From Candidatus Riflebacteria bacterium HGW-Riflebacteria-1 (GTDB lineage: Bacteria; Muiribacteriota; Ozemobacteria; Ozemobacterales; Ozemobacteraceae): a stretch of 64,000 nt of DNA. The notes under the pieces are model-generated. The model was given only the letters and a program-made list of their open reading frames with translations. It was not told the origin of the DNA and searched no databases. Below, in pieces: positions 46,684-56,211 of this stretch (position 1 is its first letter; every line of letters starts with the position of its first letter). Made by a program: the position numbers and the translations under genes. Location of the stretch: positions 310,001 through 374,000 of the forward strand of contig PGYB01000002.1 of the NCBI GenBank assembly GCA_002839445.1, given 5' to 3'.

Positions 46684-48924
46684 ATGTTCGACGCCAGTCA
46701 GGCCGGTCGTGGCAGTAACCTGAAATTTGGCACCTTTGCCGGGGTTTTCACTCCGAGCATCCTTACCATTTTCGGCGTTATCATGTTCATGCGCGCGAAC
46801 TACGTCGTCGGGCAGGCTGGCATCATCAATGCCGTCGCGATACTTCTGCTGTGCCAGTTTATCACTTTGTTGACGACGCTTTCTGTCGGCGCGATAGCGA
46901 CCAATATGCCAATCAAGGGTGGTGGCGCGTATTTTATGGTTTCGCGCGTGCTGGGCGCTGAGTTTGGCGGCGCAATTGGCATCACCCTGTTTTTGGCGCA
47001 AGTGGTGTCGATCAGTTTTTATCTGCTGGGTTTTGCCGAGGCAGCAACTAAATCATTCAAGTTTCTTGAGCCGTATTTTCTCTATACCGGCCTGGCGGCG
47101 GCAACAGTATTGTTTCTGATCGCGCGAGTTGGTGCCGACTGGGCTATCAGAACGCAATATGTCATTATGGCGATTTTGTTCAGTTCGATTTTTGTCTATC
47201 TTGCCGGCGCTTCACGAAGTTTTTCCAGCGAGCAGTTCGCGACCAATCTTTACTCGGCGAATTGTCCAATGGGTGGCAGTAATTTCTGGGCACTGTTTGC
47301 GATATATTTTCCTTCGGTAACCGGTTTTATAGCTGGTATCAACATGTCTGGCGATCTTGAAACGCCTGGCGAGAGCATGGTTAAGGGAACTCTGTATGCG
47401 TTATTGGTTGCTACGACCGTTTATTTTCTGCAGATAATATTTTTTGGCGGTGGTTTTGCGCGCGCCGAACTGATTAACACGCCTTATAAAGTCATGCTCA
47501 ACAATGCCTTGTTTGGAGCTGAATTCATGGTAATTGCCGGGGTTTACGCGGCAACATTGTCGAGCGCGCTCGGGCGTTTTGTCGGCGCTCCCCGGGTGCT
47601 GCAGGCTATTGCTCGTGACGAAATTATTCCCTTTTTGAAGCCATTTGCGCGAGGCTATGGTGAAAACGACGAGCCGAGAGCTGCTTTGTATTTCTGCGGG
47701 GTATCGACTTTAATACTGCTTTGGCTGGGTGGCGACGGTTCTGGCGGCGTTTTTCTGAACCATGTCGCGGCGGTTATGGGCATGTTTTTTCTTTTTACCT
47801 TTGGTCTGCTCAATCTGGCAGCTTTCATCGAAGCCTACTCAGCAAATCCGTCATTCAGACCGCGTTTTAAGTTCTTTCACTGGTCGCTGGCCCTTCTCGG
47901 ATTTATCGGCAGTTTTGGCTCTGCAATGCTTATCGATTACCAGACCGCATCAATAGCGCTTTTTATATTGTTTGCACTCGTTTTTTATCTGCGCAAGCGC
48001 AAACTGGCGATTTCTTTTGGTGATGCCCGGCGCGGCTTTCTGTATTCGCGCATCAGAGACAATCTGTTTATTCTCAAACAGTTTGAAGACGACATTCGCA
48101 ACTGGCGCCCTTCGATCATCACTCTGAGTGGCAACCCGTCATCGCGCGAAACTCTGGTTACCTACTCAGTCTGGCTCAATGCCGGGCGTGGACTGGTTAT
48201 TCTCGCCAATATTCTGATCGGAAAGCTTGCCGACCTCAACCGACAGCGCCTTTTTGCCTGCGAGCAACTCAACGGTTTCCTTGATGAAAAGAATATTCAG
48301 GCGTTTTCGCAGGTGGTTGTCGCTGACGATGTGCCAGCCGGTGTACGCACCATTCTGCAGGGGTCTGCCTACGGCCCGCTGCGCCCGAACCTGTTTATCT
48401 GCGGCTGGATGGGCGATTCGCGCGACCCGGTCAAATATGCTTCATACCTGCGCGAGGCTACTTATCTCAATGTCAGTCAGATCCTTGTCTGCGACCGTGG
48501 CTTGCCTGATCCGCAAAAGTCAAAGCGCATCGACATCTGGTGGCGTGGTCAGAAGAACGGGCCGCTGATGATACTGATGGCGCATCTTTTGTCGCATAAC
48601 TGGGAATGGGGCAACTCGCGTATTGTGCTCAAGCGCGTCATTCAGAACGAAGATGGTCTTGAGCAGTCTAAAAAGGCTCTCGAAGAATTGATCGACTTCG
48701 CGCGCGTCGATGCCGAGCCAGAAGTGGTTGTCTGCGGCGGTAATTTTGCCGACACCCTGCATAAAAGCTCGGGTGATGCCGACTGTGTGTTTATCGGATT
48801 CGAGCTGCCCGAGTCAGGTCGCGAAGAAGACTGGTTTGACAATTACGAAAAGCTTTTGCAGGGCTTGCCAACCGCCCTGCTGGTTCATTCAACCGATGCC
48901 AGAGATTATCTGGCCCACGATTAG
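46684..48924 (+). CDS. SLC12-type (cation-chloride cotransporter-like) permease
   Basis: A 746-residue protein with about 12 membrane helices (to about 450) of the APC fold, starting LKFGTFAGVFTPSILTIFGVIMFMRANYVVG as in the Na-K-2Cl cotransporter family, followed by a cytoplasmic domain of about 290 residues typical of SLC12 proteins. IKGGGAYFMVSR is the first-helix-type signature. The ion or amino acid carried is not predictable. The start at 46684 has GGGGG close by; the longer frame to 46630 has no ribosome binding site. It overlaps the convergent small gene by four bases. Confidence 0.87.
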   Translation: MFDASQAGRGSNLKFGTFAGVFTPSILTIFGVIMFMRANYVVGQAGIINAVAILLLCQFITLLTTLSVGAIATNMPIKGGGAYFMVSRVLGAEFGGAIGITLFLAQVVSISFYLLGFAEAATKSFKFLEPYFLYTGLAAATVLFLIARVGADWAIRTQYVIMAILFSSIFVYLAGASRSFSSEQFATNLYSANCPMGGSNFWALFAIYFPSVTGFIAGINMSGDLETPGESMVKGTLYALLVATTVYFLQIIFFGGGFARAELINTPYKVMLNNALFGAEFMVIAGVYAATLSSALGRFVGAPRVLQAIARDEIIPFLKPFARGYGENDEPRAALYFCGVSTLILLWLGGDGSGGVFLNHVAAVMGMFFLFTFGLLNLAAFIEAYSANPSFRPRFKFFHWSLALLGFIGSFGSAMLIDYQTASIALFILFALVFYLRKRKLAISFGDARRGFLYSRIRDNLFILKQFEDDIRNWRPSIITLSGNPSSRETLVTYSVWLNAGRGLVILANILIGKLADLNRQRLFACEQLNGFLDEKNIQAFSQVVVADDVPAGVRTILQGSAYGPLRPNLFICGWMGDSRDPVKYASYLREATYLNVSQILVCDRGLPDPQKSKRIDIWWRGQKNGPLMILMAHLLSHNWEWGNSRIVLKRVIQNEDGLEQSKKALEELIDFARVDAEPEVVVCGGNFADTLHKSSGDADCVFIGFELPESGREEDWFDNYEKLLQGLPTALLVHSTDARDYLAHD

Positions 48925-49145
48925 CCGGCGAGCCAGTTAACGATATCCTTGAGAAATGAAACGGCCCCAAGCCCGACGATCAATATCCACAGCGGCAGCC
49001 TCAGGTTGCGTCCGTCAATAACCACGTTTTTGTGTTTCTCATCTTCTTCCGGTTCATTTATCAGGCTGGTCCATTGTCTGATGCCGTAGAAAAAAAATCC
49101 GAGCAGCAGCAGGAACAGGCAGAAGTTGAGTATTACTATCCACAT
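48921..49145 (-). CDS. Small two-helix membrane protein
   Basis: A 74-residue product with hydrophobic segments at about 1-20 and 48-68 and an acidic, lysine-containing loop between (EPEEDEKHKN). No family is recognised. The ATG at 49145 opens directly into the first helix; the frame to 49184 adds 13 unlikely residues. Its stop overlaps that of the transporter gene. Confidence 0.6.
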   Translation of the reverse strand: MWIVILNFCLFLLLLGFFFYGIRQWTSLINEPEEDEKHKNVVIDGRNLRLPLWILIVGLGAVSFLKDIVNWLAG

Positions 49146-49205
49146 ACGCTTAGCATAAGTAATTCTGAAAGTATTTGTAAACAAAATTTTATGGATAGAA
49201 GATTT

Positions 49206-49540
49206 ATCCGCAGATGGCGCAGATTATCGCAGATTGAAGACAGGTCGAAGCTGGCCGCGGTATGCAGAGCTGGTGCTTGTAAGCGAAGTTCGCACAAAGG
49301 CACGAAGCCACGAAGCCACAGAGAAGAATTTGAGAGCAGTGGAGTTATCGGCGATGGCGCAGATAGAGGGCTGGTCAGAGCAGGCCGCGGTATGCAGAGT
49401 CAGTGCGTTTAAAAATGCTCGCATAGAGACGCTAAGCTACGAAGAAAGGTTCGAATGAACTGCATTCAAGGTAAAAAGTATGCAAAAATCGGAGGGACTC
49501 AAAGCAAAAATTCTCGGCGAAATCGGGGGAATCTGCGGAT
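49206..49540. repeat. Non-coding repeat-rich element with CGCAGATT-type ends
   Basis: About 400 bases between genes hold no convincing frame. The left end ATCCGCAGAT and right end AATCTGCGGAT are inverted copies. Inside, two partial copies of one unit lie 130 bases apart and share a 17-base identical word starting GGCCGCGG (49253-49269 and 49383-49399), each preceded by GGCGCAGAT. Between them is a CACGAAGC-type tract. Similar CGCAGATT and CACGAAG tracts occur in many environmental genomes. Confidence 0.7.
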
Positions 49541-49560
49541 GGGCCTTGCGGCCTGCAGCT

Positions 49561-50910
49561 TCAGCTGGCGTTGGTGATGGCGATCAATTCTGAGATGGTG
49601 ATGAAGCGGTAGCCGTTGTTTTTGAAGGCCTTGATCAGAGTCGGCAGCATCTGGGCGGCACCCGGGTGGATATCGTGAAAAAGCACGATGCTGCCGGGGC
49701 TCACTGAGCGCATAACGCGATAAAGTATGCGGTCGGGATTTTTGTTTTCCCAGTCGCGACTGTCAGAATCCCACATGATTTCATGCCAGCCCTGACTGTG
49801 AATGAGCTCCTTAACCCGCTGACTGGTCTGACCAAAAGGTGGTCTGACAATCAGGCAGGGCTTGCCGGTAATGCCGCTGATCAGTTCATTGGTGCGTTGC
49901 AGGCTCTGCAGGGCTTCGGTTCGGCTGCTTTTGCCGAGGCCGCGATGTTCCCAGGTGTGGTTCCCGACATCGTGGCCTTCGGCGGCCATGCGGGCAACTA
50001 TATCAGGGTAGGTCTGGGCGCGGCTGCCGAGAACGAAAAACGTCGCCTTTGCATTTTCGCGCCTGAGAATATCGAGAACCTCGCGGGTGTTGGCGTGGTG
50101 CGGACCATCATCAAAGGTCAGTGCGATAAAGCGGTCTTTGCTCTCTGCCTTAAATTCTTTGATTATTTTGTCGCAATCAGCCAGTGACATTGCTGTGAAC
50201 GTTGCGGACATGGTGCTTTTCGACGGTTTCGCAGCGTATGAACCTGAGCTGAAAGTGCGTCCGTTCTGTTGTTTCTCAGGGTTTTCAGGATACATCGGGT
50301 AAAAGTCGATGTTGCCGGTTTCAACTGGCGGCTTGTAACTGCCGAGACTCAAAGGTCGTGCCGCAGTTGTTGCCGGCAGTTGAACGTTGTAGCCAAGATC
50401 GGCCAGTTGTCTGAGGGCCGGTTCGAATCCGGGTTGTTGCTGCAGGCAATTTTTAAAGCATATTGCAGCCGCTGGCAGGTTGCGATCTTCTTTTTCGAGC
50501 AGACCGAGATTGTAGTGGATCCAGTATGATGAAGAACGGGTCAGGCCGGTGCGAAAAATCAGTCTGGCCTCATCTTTTCGGCCCAGTTGCTTTAGCGCCG
50601 AACCGAGGTTGTTGTAAAGATGAACGTAGTTGGGGTCTATGTTCAAGGCGTAGCGCCACAGCCTGGTGGCGTCATCAAGCTTGCCAGCCTGCGCGTAAAT
50701 TATGCCAAGCGAGTTGAGTGCCGCGATATCACGGGGATTCTTCCTTATTCGCTGGCGCAAAACCTCAAAGTCTTTCATAAGATCGGGCGGACTGGAAGAG
50801 TCGAAGCCTTGCGCGTGGGCAATTTGTGCGCTGAAGAGCGCAAGCAGAAAACCCAGCATCAGCCAAAGCACGGTCGATGCAAAAAATGATTTACGCAAAG
50901 CTTGTTTCAT
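49561..50910 (-). CDS. Secreted TPR / polysaccharide deacetylase
   Basis: The 449-residue product has a signal peptide (about 1-33), three TPR units (about 60-165), a linker, and a NodB-type deacetylase (about 255-445). Catalytic motifs are TFDDGP (265-270), HTWEH (318-322), RPPFG near 358, and LFHDIHPG. This family removes acetyl groups from N-acetylglucosamine in chitin, peptidoglycan or exopolysaccharide. The start forms ATGA with the stop of the preceding CxxCH gene, so the two proteins are probably made together in the periplasm. Confidence 0.9.
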   Translation of the reverse strand: MKQALRKSFFASTVLWLMLGFLLALFSAQIAHAQGFDSSSPPDLMKDFEVLRQRIRKNPRDIAALNSLGIIYAQAGKLDDATRLWRYALNIDPNYVHLYNNLGSALKQLGRKDEARLIFRTGLTRSSSYWIHYNLGLLEKEDRNLPAAAICFKNCLQQQPGFEPALRQLADLGYNVQLPATTAARPLSLGSYKPPVETGNIDFYPMYPENPEKQQNGRTFSSGSYAAKPSKSTMSATFTAMSLADCDKIIKEFKAESKDRFIALTFDDGPHHANTREVLDILRRENAKATFFVLGSRAQTYPDIVARMAAEGHDVGNHTWEHRGLGKSSRTEALQSLQRTNELISGITGKPCLIVRPPFGQTSQRVKELIHSQGWHEIMWDSDSRDWENKNPDRILYRVMRSVSPGSIVLFHDIHPGAAQMLPTLIKAFKNNGYRFITISELIAITNAS

Positions 50911-52148
50911 TGTTCTGAGTTATCGGCAGATATCTGATTATTCTTTGCACCAGTTTGCCGAGAAATTATAATTTGCTCAAAACAGGCCCATATTTTGTCG
51001 CCGAGATTCTGCAGCGGGCGCCTGAGTGCTGGCGGTGCTTCAGCATGCTGGCTGAAGCGGCCGAGCAGAAAAAGCGCAAGTGCCCTGATGTCAACACGTT
51101 CACCTTCGGGTTCATTTTTAAGCAGATGCTGGAGTTGTCTGATTATCAGCGGTCGCTCTTCGCTGCTGAACTGAAAAAGCACCGGCGTGCCGGCCATCAG
51201 CAGTATCTGACGGTGTATTGGTTCAGCCCGATCAAAAGTTGCCTGCCGGCGTAGTTCTTTAAGCCGCAGTCGCAGGCTGTTGTCAAAAATTTCCGGGTCG
51301 TCGGAGGCACTGTAGAGATAAAGAGTCTGCAGAATTACCGCTTCAAAGAGCATGTTGGTTTTCTGACCGATAAACAGTGGGCGAAAATAAAAATCCGACT
51401 TGATTAACCCATCATCATCACGCCATTCCGGTAGAAGAACACGAATTTTATGCAGACTTTCGACAAACTGCGACGAAAAATCGCTGATGATTGCCATGAC
51501 CGCGCCGGCACAAAGTGTTGGCGCGATAGTGCCATAATCAGGATGCCCGGGAAAGCTGTAGCTGCCATTGTATGATTGCATTGCAGCAATGTCACTGCCA
51601 ATCTGGTTCAAAGTACTGTCAGGAACGCGGCACCCGGCGGCAGCTGCAACTTTGCAGGTGAGTGCCAGAGGCAAGGCCGTGTGGCACGAAAAGCAGTTGT
51701 TGCGTTTCTGAAAACGCAAAACCTCATCAGCGAGTTCCTTGAGCTCATCTTCAATCATCCTTACCTGTGCCGGCGTTGCCGTAAAACTGGGGTTCTCGCC
51801 CGCGGGTCGCTCAGTTGAAACTTTAAATAACGGCAAAACAATGGCCTCGCTGCTTATTACACCGGCAAGATTAAAAACCAGACGGCTCTCGTTTTCGCTG
51901 AGTCGCGAAACAAAACTGCGATCGGCGATTTTGATAACCGCTGCCCGGCATTGGCTCGATTCGCCCCAGAGTTGTTGAGAAACAGCTGGCAGCTCAATCT
52001 GGTCAAAGGACCAGCTTTGCGAGAAAGTCATAGATAAAGACTCTTCACCGCTTGCAAGTTCGTAGATCGGCTCGGGAAAAGAAACGCCTGGCGCAGCCAG
52101 GCCGGCATTTCCTGCGATCATGAACAGAAGCAACATCAGAATGCTCAT
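50907..52148 (-). CDS. Secreted CxxCH protein with alpha-toroid-like domain
   Basis: The 413-residue product has a signal peptide (about 1-18) and one c-type heme motif C152-F-S-C155-H156. A helical region follows, with MQSYNGSYSFPGHPDYGTIAPT resembling the prenyltransferase/squalene-cyclase-like alpha-alpha toroid (about 150-390). Both would fit a periplasmic heme protein. The ATG at 52148 is favoured because it begins the signal peptide; other ATG codons up to 52340 would overlap the response regulator gene. It is coupled to the deacetylase gene. Confidence 0.75.
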   Translation of the reverse strand: MSILMLLLFMIAGNAGLAAPGVSFPEPIYELASGEESLSMTFSQSWSFDQIELPAVSQQLWGESSQCRAAVIKIADRSFVSRLSENESRLVFNLAGVISSEAIVLPLFKVSTERPAGENPSFTATPAQVRMIEDELKELADEVLRFQKRNNCFSCHTALPLALTCKVAAAAGCRVPDSTLNQIGSDIAAMQSYNGSYSFPGHPDYGTIAPTLCAGAVMAIISDFSSQFVESLHKIRVLLPEWRDDDGLIKSDFYFRPLFIGQKTNMLFEAVILQTLYLYSASDDPEIFDNSLRLRLKELRRQATFDRAEPIHRQILLMAGTPVLFQFSSEERPLIIRQLQHLLKNEPEGERVDIRALALFLLGRFSQHAEAPPALRRPLQNLGDKIWACFEQIIISRQTGAKNNQISADNSEQ

Positions 52149-52317
52149 GCGCCGAGTTGCCAGTTCTTTGTTACAGTTAAATGACATGGCAGCATACACC
52201 GTCGGGCCTGTCATTGCGCGGCGCTCGGCGCCAAAGCAATCCCTTTGAACATGACGATTAATCTTTGAGCTCATATGTGACGATGCAGTCGTAGTGATAT
52301 TCGTAGTCTGGTCAAGA

Positions 52318-53652
52318 TCAGCCGTCTTTGTTGATGCCATATTTTTTGAGCTTATAATGCAGACTCTGCCTGGTCAGGCCAAGCACAGAAGCTGCGCGCG
52401 AGTAGTTCCAGTCAGCCGTTTCGAGAGCCTGCAGAATTATGTTTTCTTCAATACGGTTGATGGTTTCGGCGAGCGGCTGCCCGCCATCAAACTGTACGAT
52501 GCTGTCGAGATTGCTATCATCAGGCAGGTTCAGATCAGCAGCTCGCAATTCGCCGCTGCGTTTCATGATGACTGCCCGTTCTATGCAGTTTTCCAGTTGT
52601 CTGATATTTCCCGGCCAGTCGTAGGTGCGCAGAGTTTCAAAAAAGTCTTCGCTGCCCCCGCTGATCTGGCGATCGTGGCGGGCGGCGTAAAATTTGATAA
52701 AAAATACAGCCAGCTCACGAATGTCTTCGCGGCGCTGCCGAAGAGGTGGCAGTTCGATCTCGACGACATTGATTCGATAGAGGAGATCCTCGCGAAAATT
52801 CGCGGCAGCAACCTCTTTGCGCAATGTCTTGTTGGTGGCGGCAATGATGCGCACATCTGATTTAAGCTGTTGTGTAGAACCAACCGGTTTGAAAATGCCA
52901 TCCTGAAGAACGCGCAAAAGCTTGGCCTGACAGGATATCGGCAGGTCGCCGATTTCGTCGAGAAAAAGCGTGCCACCTTCGGCTTCTTTGAACAGGCCAG
53001 ATTTATCAGCATAAGCATTGGTAAAGCTGCCCTTTTTGTGCCCGAACATTTCGCTCTCAAAAAGCTGCTCGGGTATGGCACTGCAGTTGACCGCTATAAA
53101 AGGCTTGTCTTTGCGTCGCGAACTACGATGAATTGATCTGGCGATCAGTTCTTTGCCTGTTCCGCTTTCTCCATAGATCAGAACTGTGCTTGAGGTGTCT
53201 GAAATGCTGTCAACAATCTTATGTACCTGGCGCATAATCTCTGAATTGCCTATCAATTCCTTCTCGCCGGCAACCGGAGTTGCCTTTATCCTGTTTTTAA
53301 GAACCTTATACACTGCGTTTTTAAAGTCAGCCAGCTCGAAAGGCTTGAGAAGGTAATCGCTGGCGCCGAGTTTTACAGCAGTTACCGCGGTATCTACCGA
53401 TGAAAAAGCTGTCATCAGAATGCAGCTGAGGTCAGGCTTGCGCTGTTTGATCTTGCCTAGCAACTCGATGCCTGACATGCCGTTCATACGGATATCTGAG
53501 ATAACCAGATTGACATCGTGCCGGCAGATAAACTCGAACCCGGCGCCGGGCTCAGAAAAATCAAATACTTCGAAATCTTCGAGTTCAAGCGCTTTTTTGA
53601 GTGCCTTCAACAATTTTACTTCGTCATCTATGATAACTACGCGGCTTTTCAT
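52318..53652 (-). CDS. NtrC-family response regulator
   Basis: A 444-residue sigma-54-dependent activator: receiver domain (about 1-120; D53 in ISDIRM and K103), AAA+ domain (about 135-375; YGESGTGKELIA, GGTLFLDEIGDLP) and a Fis-type helix-turn-helix at the C-terminus (YSRAASVLGLTRQSLHYKL). The sigma-54-contacting loop reads GSFTNA instead of GAFTGA, which may change polymerase contact. AGGAG precedes the ATG, which overlaps the stop of the kinase gene (ATGA). Targets are unknown; the downstream CxxCH/deacetylase pair is a candidate. Confidence 0.92.
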   Translation of the reverse strand: MKSRVVIIDDEVKLLKALKKALELEDFEVFDFSEPGAGFEFICRHDVNLVISDIRMNGMSGIELLGKIKQRKPDLSCILMTAFSSVDTAVTAVKLGASDYLLKPFELADFKNAVYKVLKNRIKATPVAGEKELIGNSEIMRQVHKIVDSISDTSSTVLIYGESGTGKELIARSIHRSSRRKDKPFIAVNCSAIPEQLFESEMFGHKKGSFTNAYADKSGLFKEAEGGTLFLDEIGDLPISCQAKLLRVLQDGIFKPVGSTQQLKSDVRIIAATNKTLRKEVAAANFREDLLYRINVVEIELPPLRQRREDIRELAVFFIKFYAARHDRQISGGSEDFFETLRTYDWPGNIRQLENCIERAVIMKRSGELRAADLNLPDDSNLDSIVQFDGGQPLAETINRIEENIILQALETADWNYSRAASVLGLTRQSLHYKLKKYGINKDG

Positions 53653-55349
53653 CTTTGATCTTCTCCTGAATTTTCGCTGTCTGGTCGTGCTATTGGCAGT
53701 CTGATACAAAATTCGGTAATGCTGTTGTCAATCCTGCTGGCCTCAATGCAGCCTAGATGCCCATCGATGATGGCCTGGCAGATCACCAGGCCGAGGCCTG
53801 TTCCCTGTGCCTTGGTGGTGAACAGTGGCTCAAAAATGTGCTCTGGCAGGCACTGAAAGCCTGGGCCAGTATCCTGAAAGCGCAGCGTGTAATGGCCTCC
53901 CTCCTGCCCGGCTATTATGTCGATGTGTCTCACTGTGCTGCCACTAATGGCTTCGCAGGCATTTCTAATCAGATTGTGAAAGACCTGATGCATGGCTTTA
54001 AGGTCTACCAGCAGGTAACCGTCGATTACCGTAGAGGAAAACGCCAGCTCAGTGCCGGAGAATTCTGCGACAGAGCGCATCTGCTGCGCCATCTCGTCGA
54101 AAAAAGCACTGAAACGCATGCGGGCCAGACTGGGCTGCGTTCTGCTGGTATAGGTTCTCAGAGTGCTGATAATATCGCGGCAACGTTTAACTTCTTCGAT
54201 GATTTCGTCAAATTCTTCGGGCAAAATTCTGGCATCCTTTGCCGAAGCTTCTTTAAGCATGCCTGCCGTTACCAGTATCGTGCCGAGCGGGTTGTTAATT
54301 TCATGGGCTATTCCGGCTGAAAAGCGTCCGAGCGCGGCCATTTTTTCTTTGGTCGCCAGTTCTTTCTGTACTTCGATAAGCCGGTTCTGGGCCAGTGTCA
54401 ATTCACGCACCATGTGATTAAAGCTGTGGGCGACGGTTTCGATTTCATCACCGCTGTTTTTCATTGGCGGCTCGTTTAACGGAATTTCTTTCCAGTGACC
54501 GGCTGCAACCTGCTCGATCCCATGGCGCAGGGAATTGAGTGGCGAAAGCATTCTTCTGCCAAGAAAATAGCCGAGAATAAGCAGGCCGACGACTTCGAGC
54601 ACGGCCAGTCGTAGCATAAGCTGGTCGATATCGGCGCGGCTGATAGTAGCACGTTGCGCGGCATATCCAGTTACCAGTCCGTCAAGAGTGTCTGGTAGCT
54701 GAAATGCCCTGATTCTGAATACTTCATTGTCAATCATTACCTGATCGGTAACCGAGTCGAGTCGGAGCTTTTTCAGAAACTCAGGTTCAGGCAGGTAGCG
54801 GTCGCTGTAAAGTATGCCGCTCTGGTCAAAAATGCATAGCAGCGGAATATCCTTAAACTCCGGCTTTCGCGCCAGAAAAAGGGTGGTGTGGTTTATGTTG
54901 CTGATATGGCTGGCAGTAACCAGATAACCGCGATAGGAGAACGGTCCTGAGCTGGTCAGACGAAGCAGACGCCCGGGCGTCAACGTTGGCTGCGCAAAAG
55001 AACTGTTTGGCTGCAGAATCGCCTGACCCTGCTGAAAAATTTCGAGCCAGTCAAGATTGAGCGAGGTCTTGAGCTTTTCGGCAAGGCGCTGTTGCTGGTC
55101 AGAGTCGTGCGCGAAAAAGTTCATATCCGCCAGCGCGTTCGCGGCTTCTTCACCAATGCGGTCAAGTTCCTGCTGCGCCTGACTGAGTTGCCTGGTTGCA
55201 CTGTTTTTTAGACTTTCCAGCTTGTCGAAGTCAGAGCTGTCTACAGAGACGCCGAGGCTTTGCGCCGCCCAGAAAGACACTGCCGATACTACGACTATCG
55301 TCAGCAACGCGAATCCTAAAGCAATTTTGAGTCTTATGCCGATGCTCAT
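53649..55349 (-). CDS. NtrB-type sensor histidine kinase
   Basis: The 566-residue product has an N-terminal helix (about 8-28), a periplasmic sensor (about 30-240), a second helix (about 245-265), HAMP (about 266-320) and a kinase core. The phosphorylated histidine is H349 in AGIAHEINNPLG; the ATP lid shows HNLIRNACEA, DTGPGF and GTGLGLVIC. It pairs with the response regulator by a four-base overlap and probably senses an extracytoplasmic signal. Confidence 0.93.
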   Translation of the reverse strand: MSIGIRLKIALGFALLTIVVVSAVSFWAAQSLGVSVDSSDFDKLESLKNSATRQLSQAQQELDRIGEEAANALADMNFFAHDSDQQQRLAEKLKTSLNLDWLEIFQQGQAILQPNSSFAQPTLTPGRLLRLTSSGPFSYRGYLVTASHISNINHTTLFLARKPEFKDIPLLCIFDQSGILYSDRYLPEPEFLKKLRLDSVTDQVMIDNEVFRIRAFQLPDTLDGLVTGYAAQRATISRADIDQLMLRLAVLEVVGLLILGYFLGRRMLSPLNSLRHGIEQVAAGHWKEIPLNEPPMKNSGDEIETVAHSFNHMVRELTLAQNRLIEVQKELATKEKMAALGRFSAGIAHEINNPLGTILVTAGMLKEASAKDARILPEEFDEIIEEVKRCRDIISTLRTYTSRTQPSLARMRFSAFFDEMAQQMRSVAEFSGTELAFSSTVIDGYLLVDLKAMHQVFHNLIRNACEAISGSTVRHIDIIAGQEGGHYTLRFQDTGPGFQCLPEHIFEPLFTTKAQGTGLGLVICQAIIDGHLGCIEASRIDNSITEFCIRLPIARPDSENSGEDQR

Positions 55350-55387
55350 GCTGCTATTCTAACCGATGCCACAAGTTTATTGCCAGC

Positions 55388-55435
55388 AAAAAACCGCCTG
55401 CCGGTCTCGTAAGGCTGATCGAGACAGACAGGCGG
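55388..55435 (-). terminator. Intrinsic terminator after tpiA
   Basis: On the minus strand a GC-rich, slightly bulged stem (CCGCCTG with CAGGCGG, extended by GTCTCG with CGAGAC) is followed by six T residues. It closes the pgk-tpiA transcript and separates it from the histidine kinase gene. Confidence 0.88.
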
Positions 55436-55458
55436 CTGTTTGAGTAAGTCAGTTAAGA

Positions 55459-56211
55459 TCAGAATCTGGTCAGTTTTGCAAAAGAATCGGCTTCCAGGCT
55501 GGCTCCGCCAACCAGAGCCCCGTCTATGCCTTCCTGTTCCATGTACGTTTTGACGTTTTCGGGCTTTACTGAACCGCCATAAAGAATGCGTACTTTCTCG
55601 GCCACTTCCTGACCGAACTTGCTGTGAACGAACTCGCGAATCAGTGCAATTGCATCCTTGGCATCTTTGGTAGTCGCGTTTTTGCCAGTTCCGATTGCCC
55701 ATACCGGTTCATACGCTATGACCATGCCGCTGATGAAGTCTTCAGAGACGCCGGCAAGATTCTTTTCCATCTGGTTCAGAATGACCTGATCGGTCAGATT
55801 CTTTTCGCGCTCATCAAGCTTTTCGCCGACGCAAAGCACTGGAATCAGACCGTTGGCAATCGCGGCATGAACCTTTTTATTGATCGTTTCGTCGGTCTCG
55901 CCAAAAACCCAGCGCCGTTCGGAGTGGCCAATAATGACGAATTCACAGTTGAGATCTTTGAGCATCTGGGGCGCTACTTCGCCGGTAAAAGCGCCTTTGT
56001 TCTCATGATACATGTTCTGGGCGCCAAGCAGCACTTTGCTGCCTTCTCTGCACTGGTCAACTGTCGAAATCAATGTGTATGGCGGGCATACCAGCACGTC
56101 GACTTCCTTGAGGTCGGCGATCTTGGGCAGAAGCTCAGCCATGAAGGTTCTGGCTTCCTGACAGGTTTTGTGCATTTTCCAGTTGGCGGCGATCAGTGGT
56201 CTGCGACTCAT
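55459..56211 (-). CDS. tpiA: Triosephosphate isomerase
   Basis: A 250-residue TIM barrel of normal length with all catalytic residues: N10 and K12 in AANWKMH, H96 in IIGHSERR and E168 in AYEPVWAIGTG, plus the phosphate loop YGGSVKPEN. It interconverts dihydroxyacetone phosphate and glyceraldehyde 3-phosphate. The start overlaps the pgk stop by four bases. Confidence 0.98.
   Translation of the reverse strand: MSRRPLIAANWKMHKTCQEARTFMAELLPKIADLKEVDVLVCPPYTLISTVDQCREGSKVLLGAQNMYHENKGAFTGEVAPQMLKDLNCEFVIIGHSERRWVFGETDETINKKVHAAIANGLIPVLCVGEKLDEREKNLTDQVILNQMEKNLAGVSEDFISGMVIAYEPVWAIGTGKNATTKDAKDAIALIREFVHSKFGQEVAEKVRILYGGSVKPENVKTYMEQEGIDGALVGGASLEADSFAKLTRF

Noticed and set aside
49032..49412. 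Coding frame of 126 codons on the plus strand
   Set aside because: It crosses the end of a convergent gene and the repeat-rich element and has no family features.
55346..55702. 118-codon frame on the minus strand before the histidine kinase gene
   Set aside because: It is an out-of-frame shadow of tpiA crossing its terminator.
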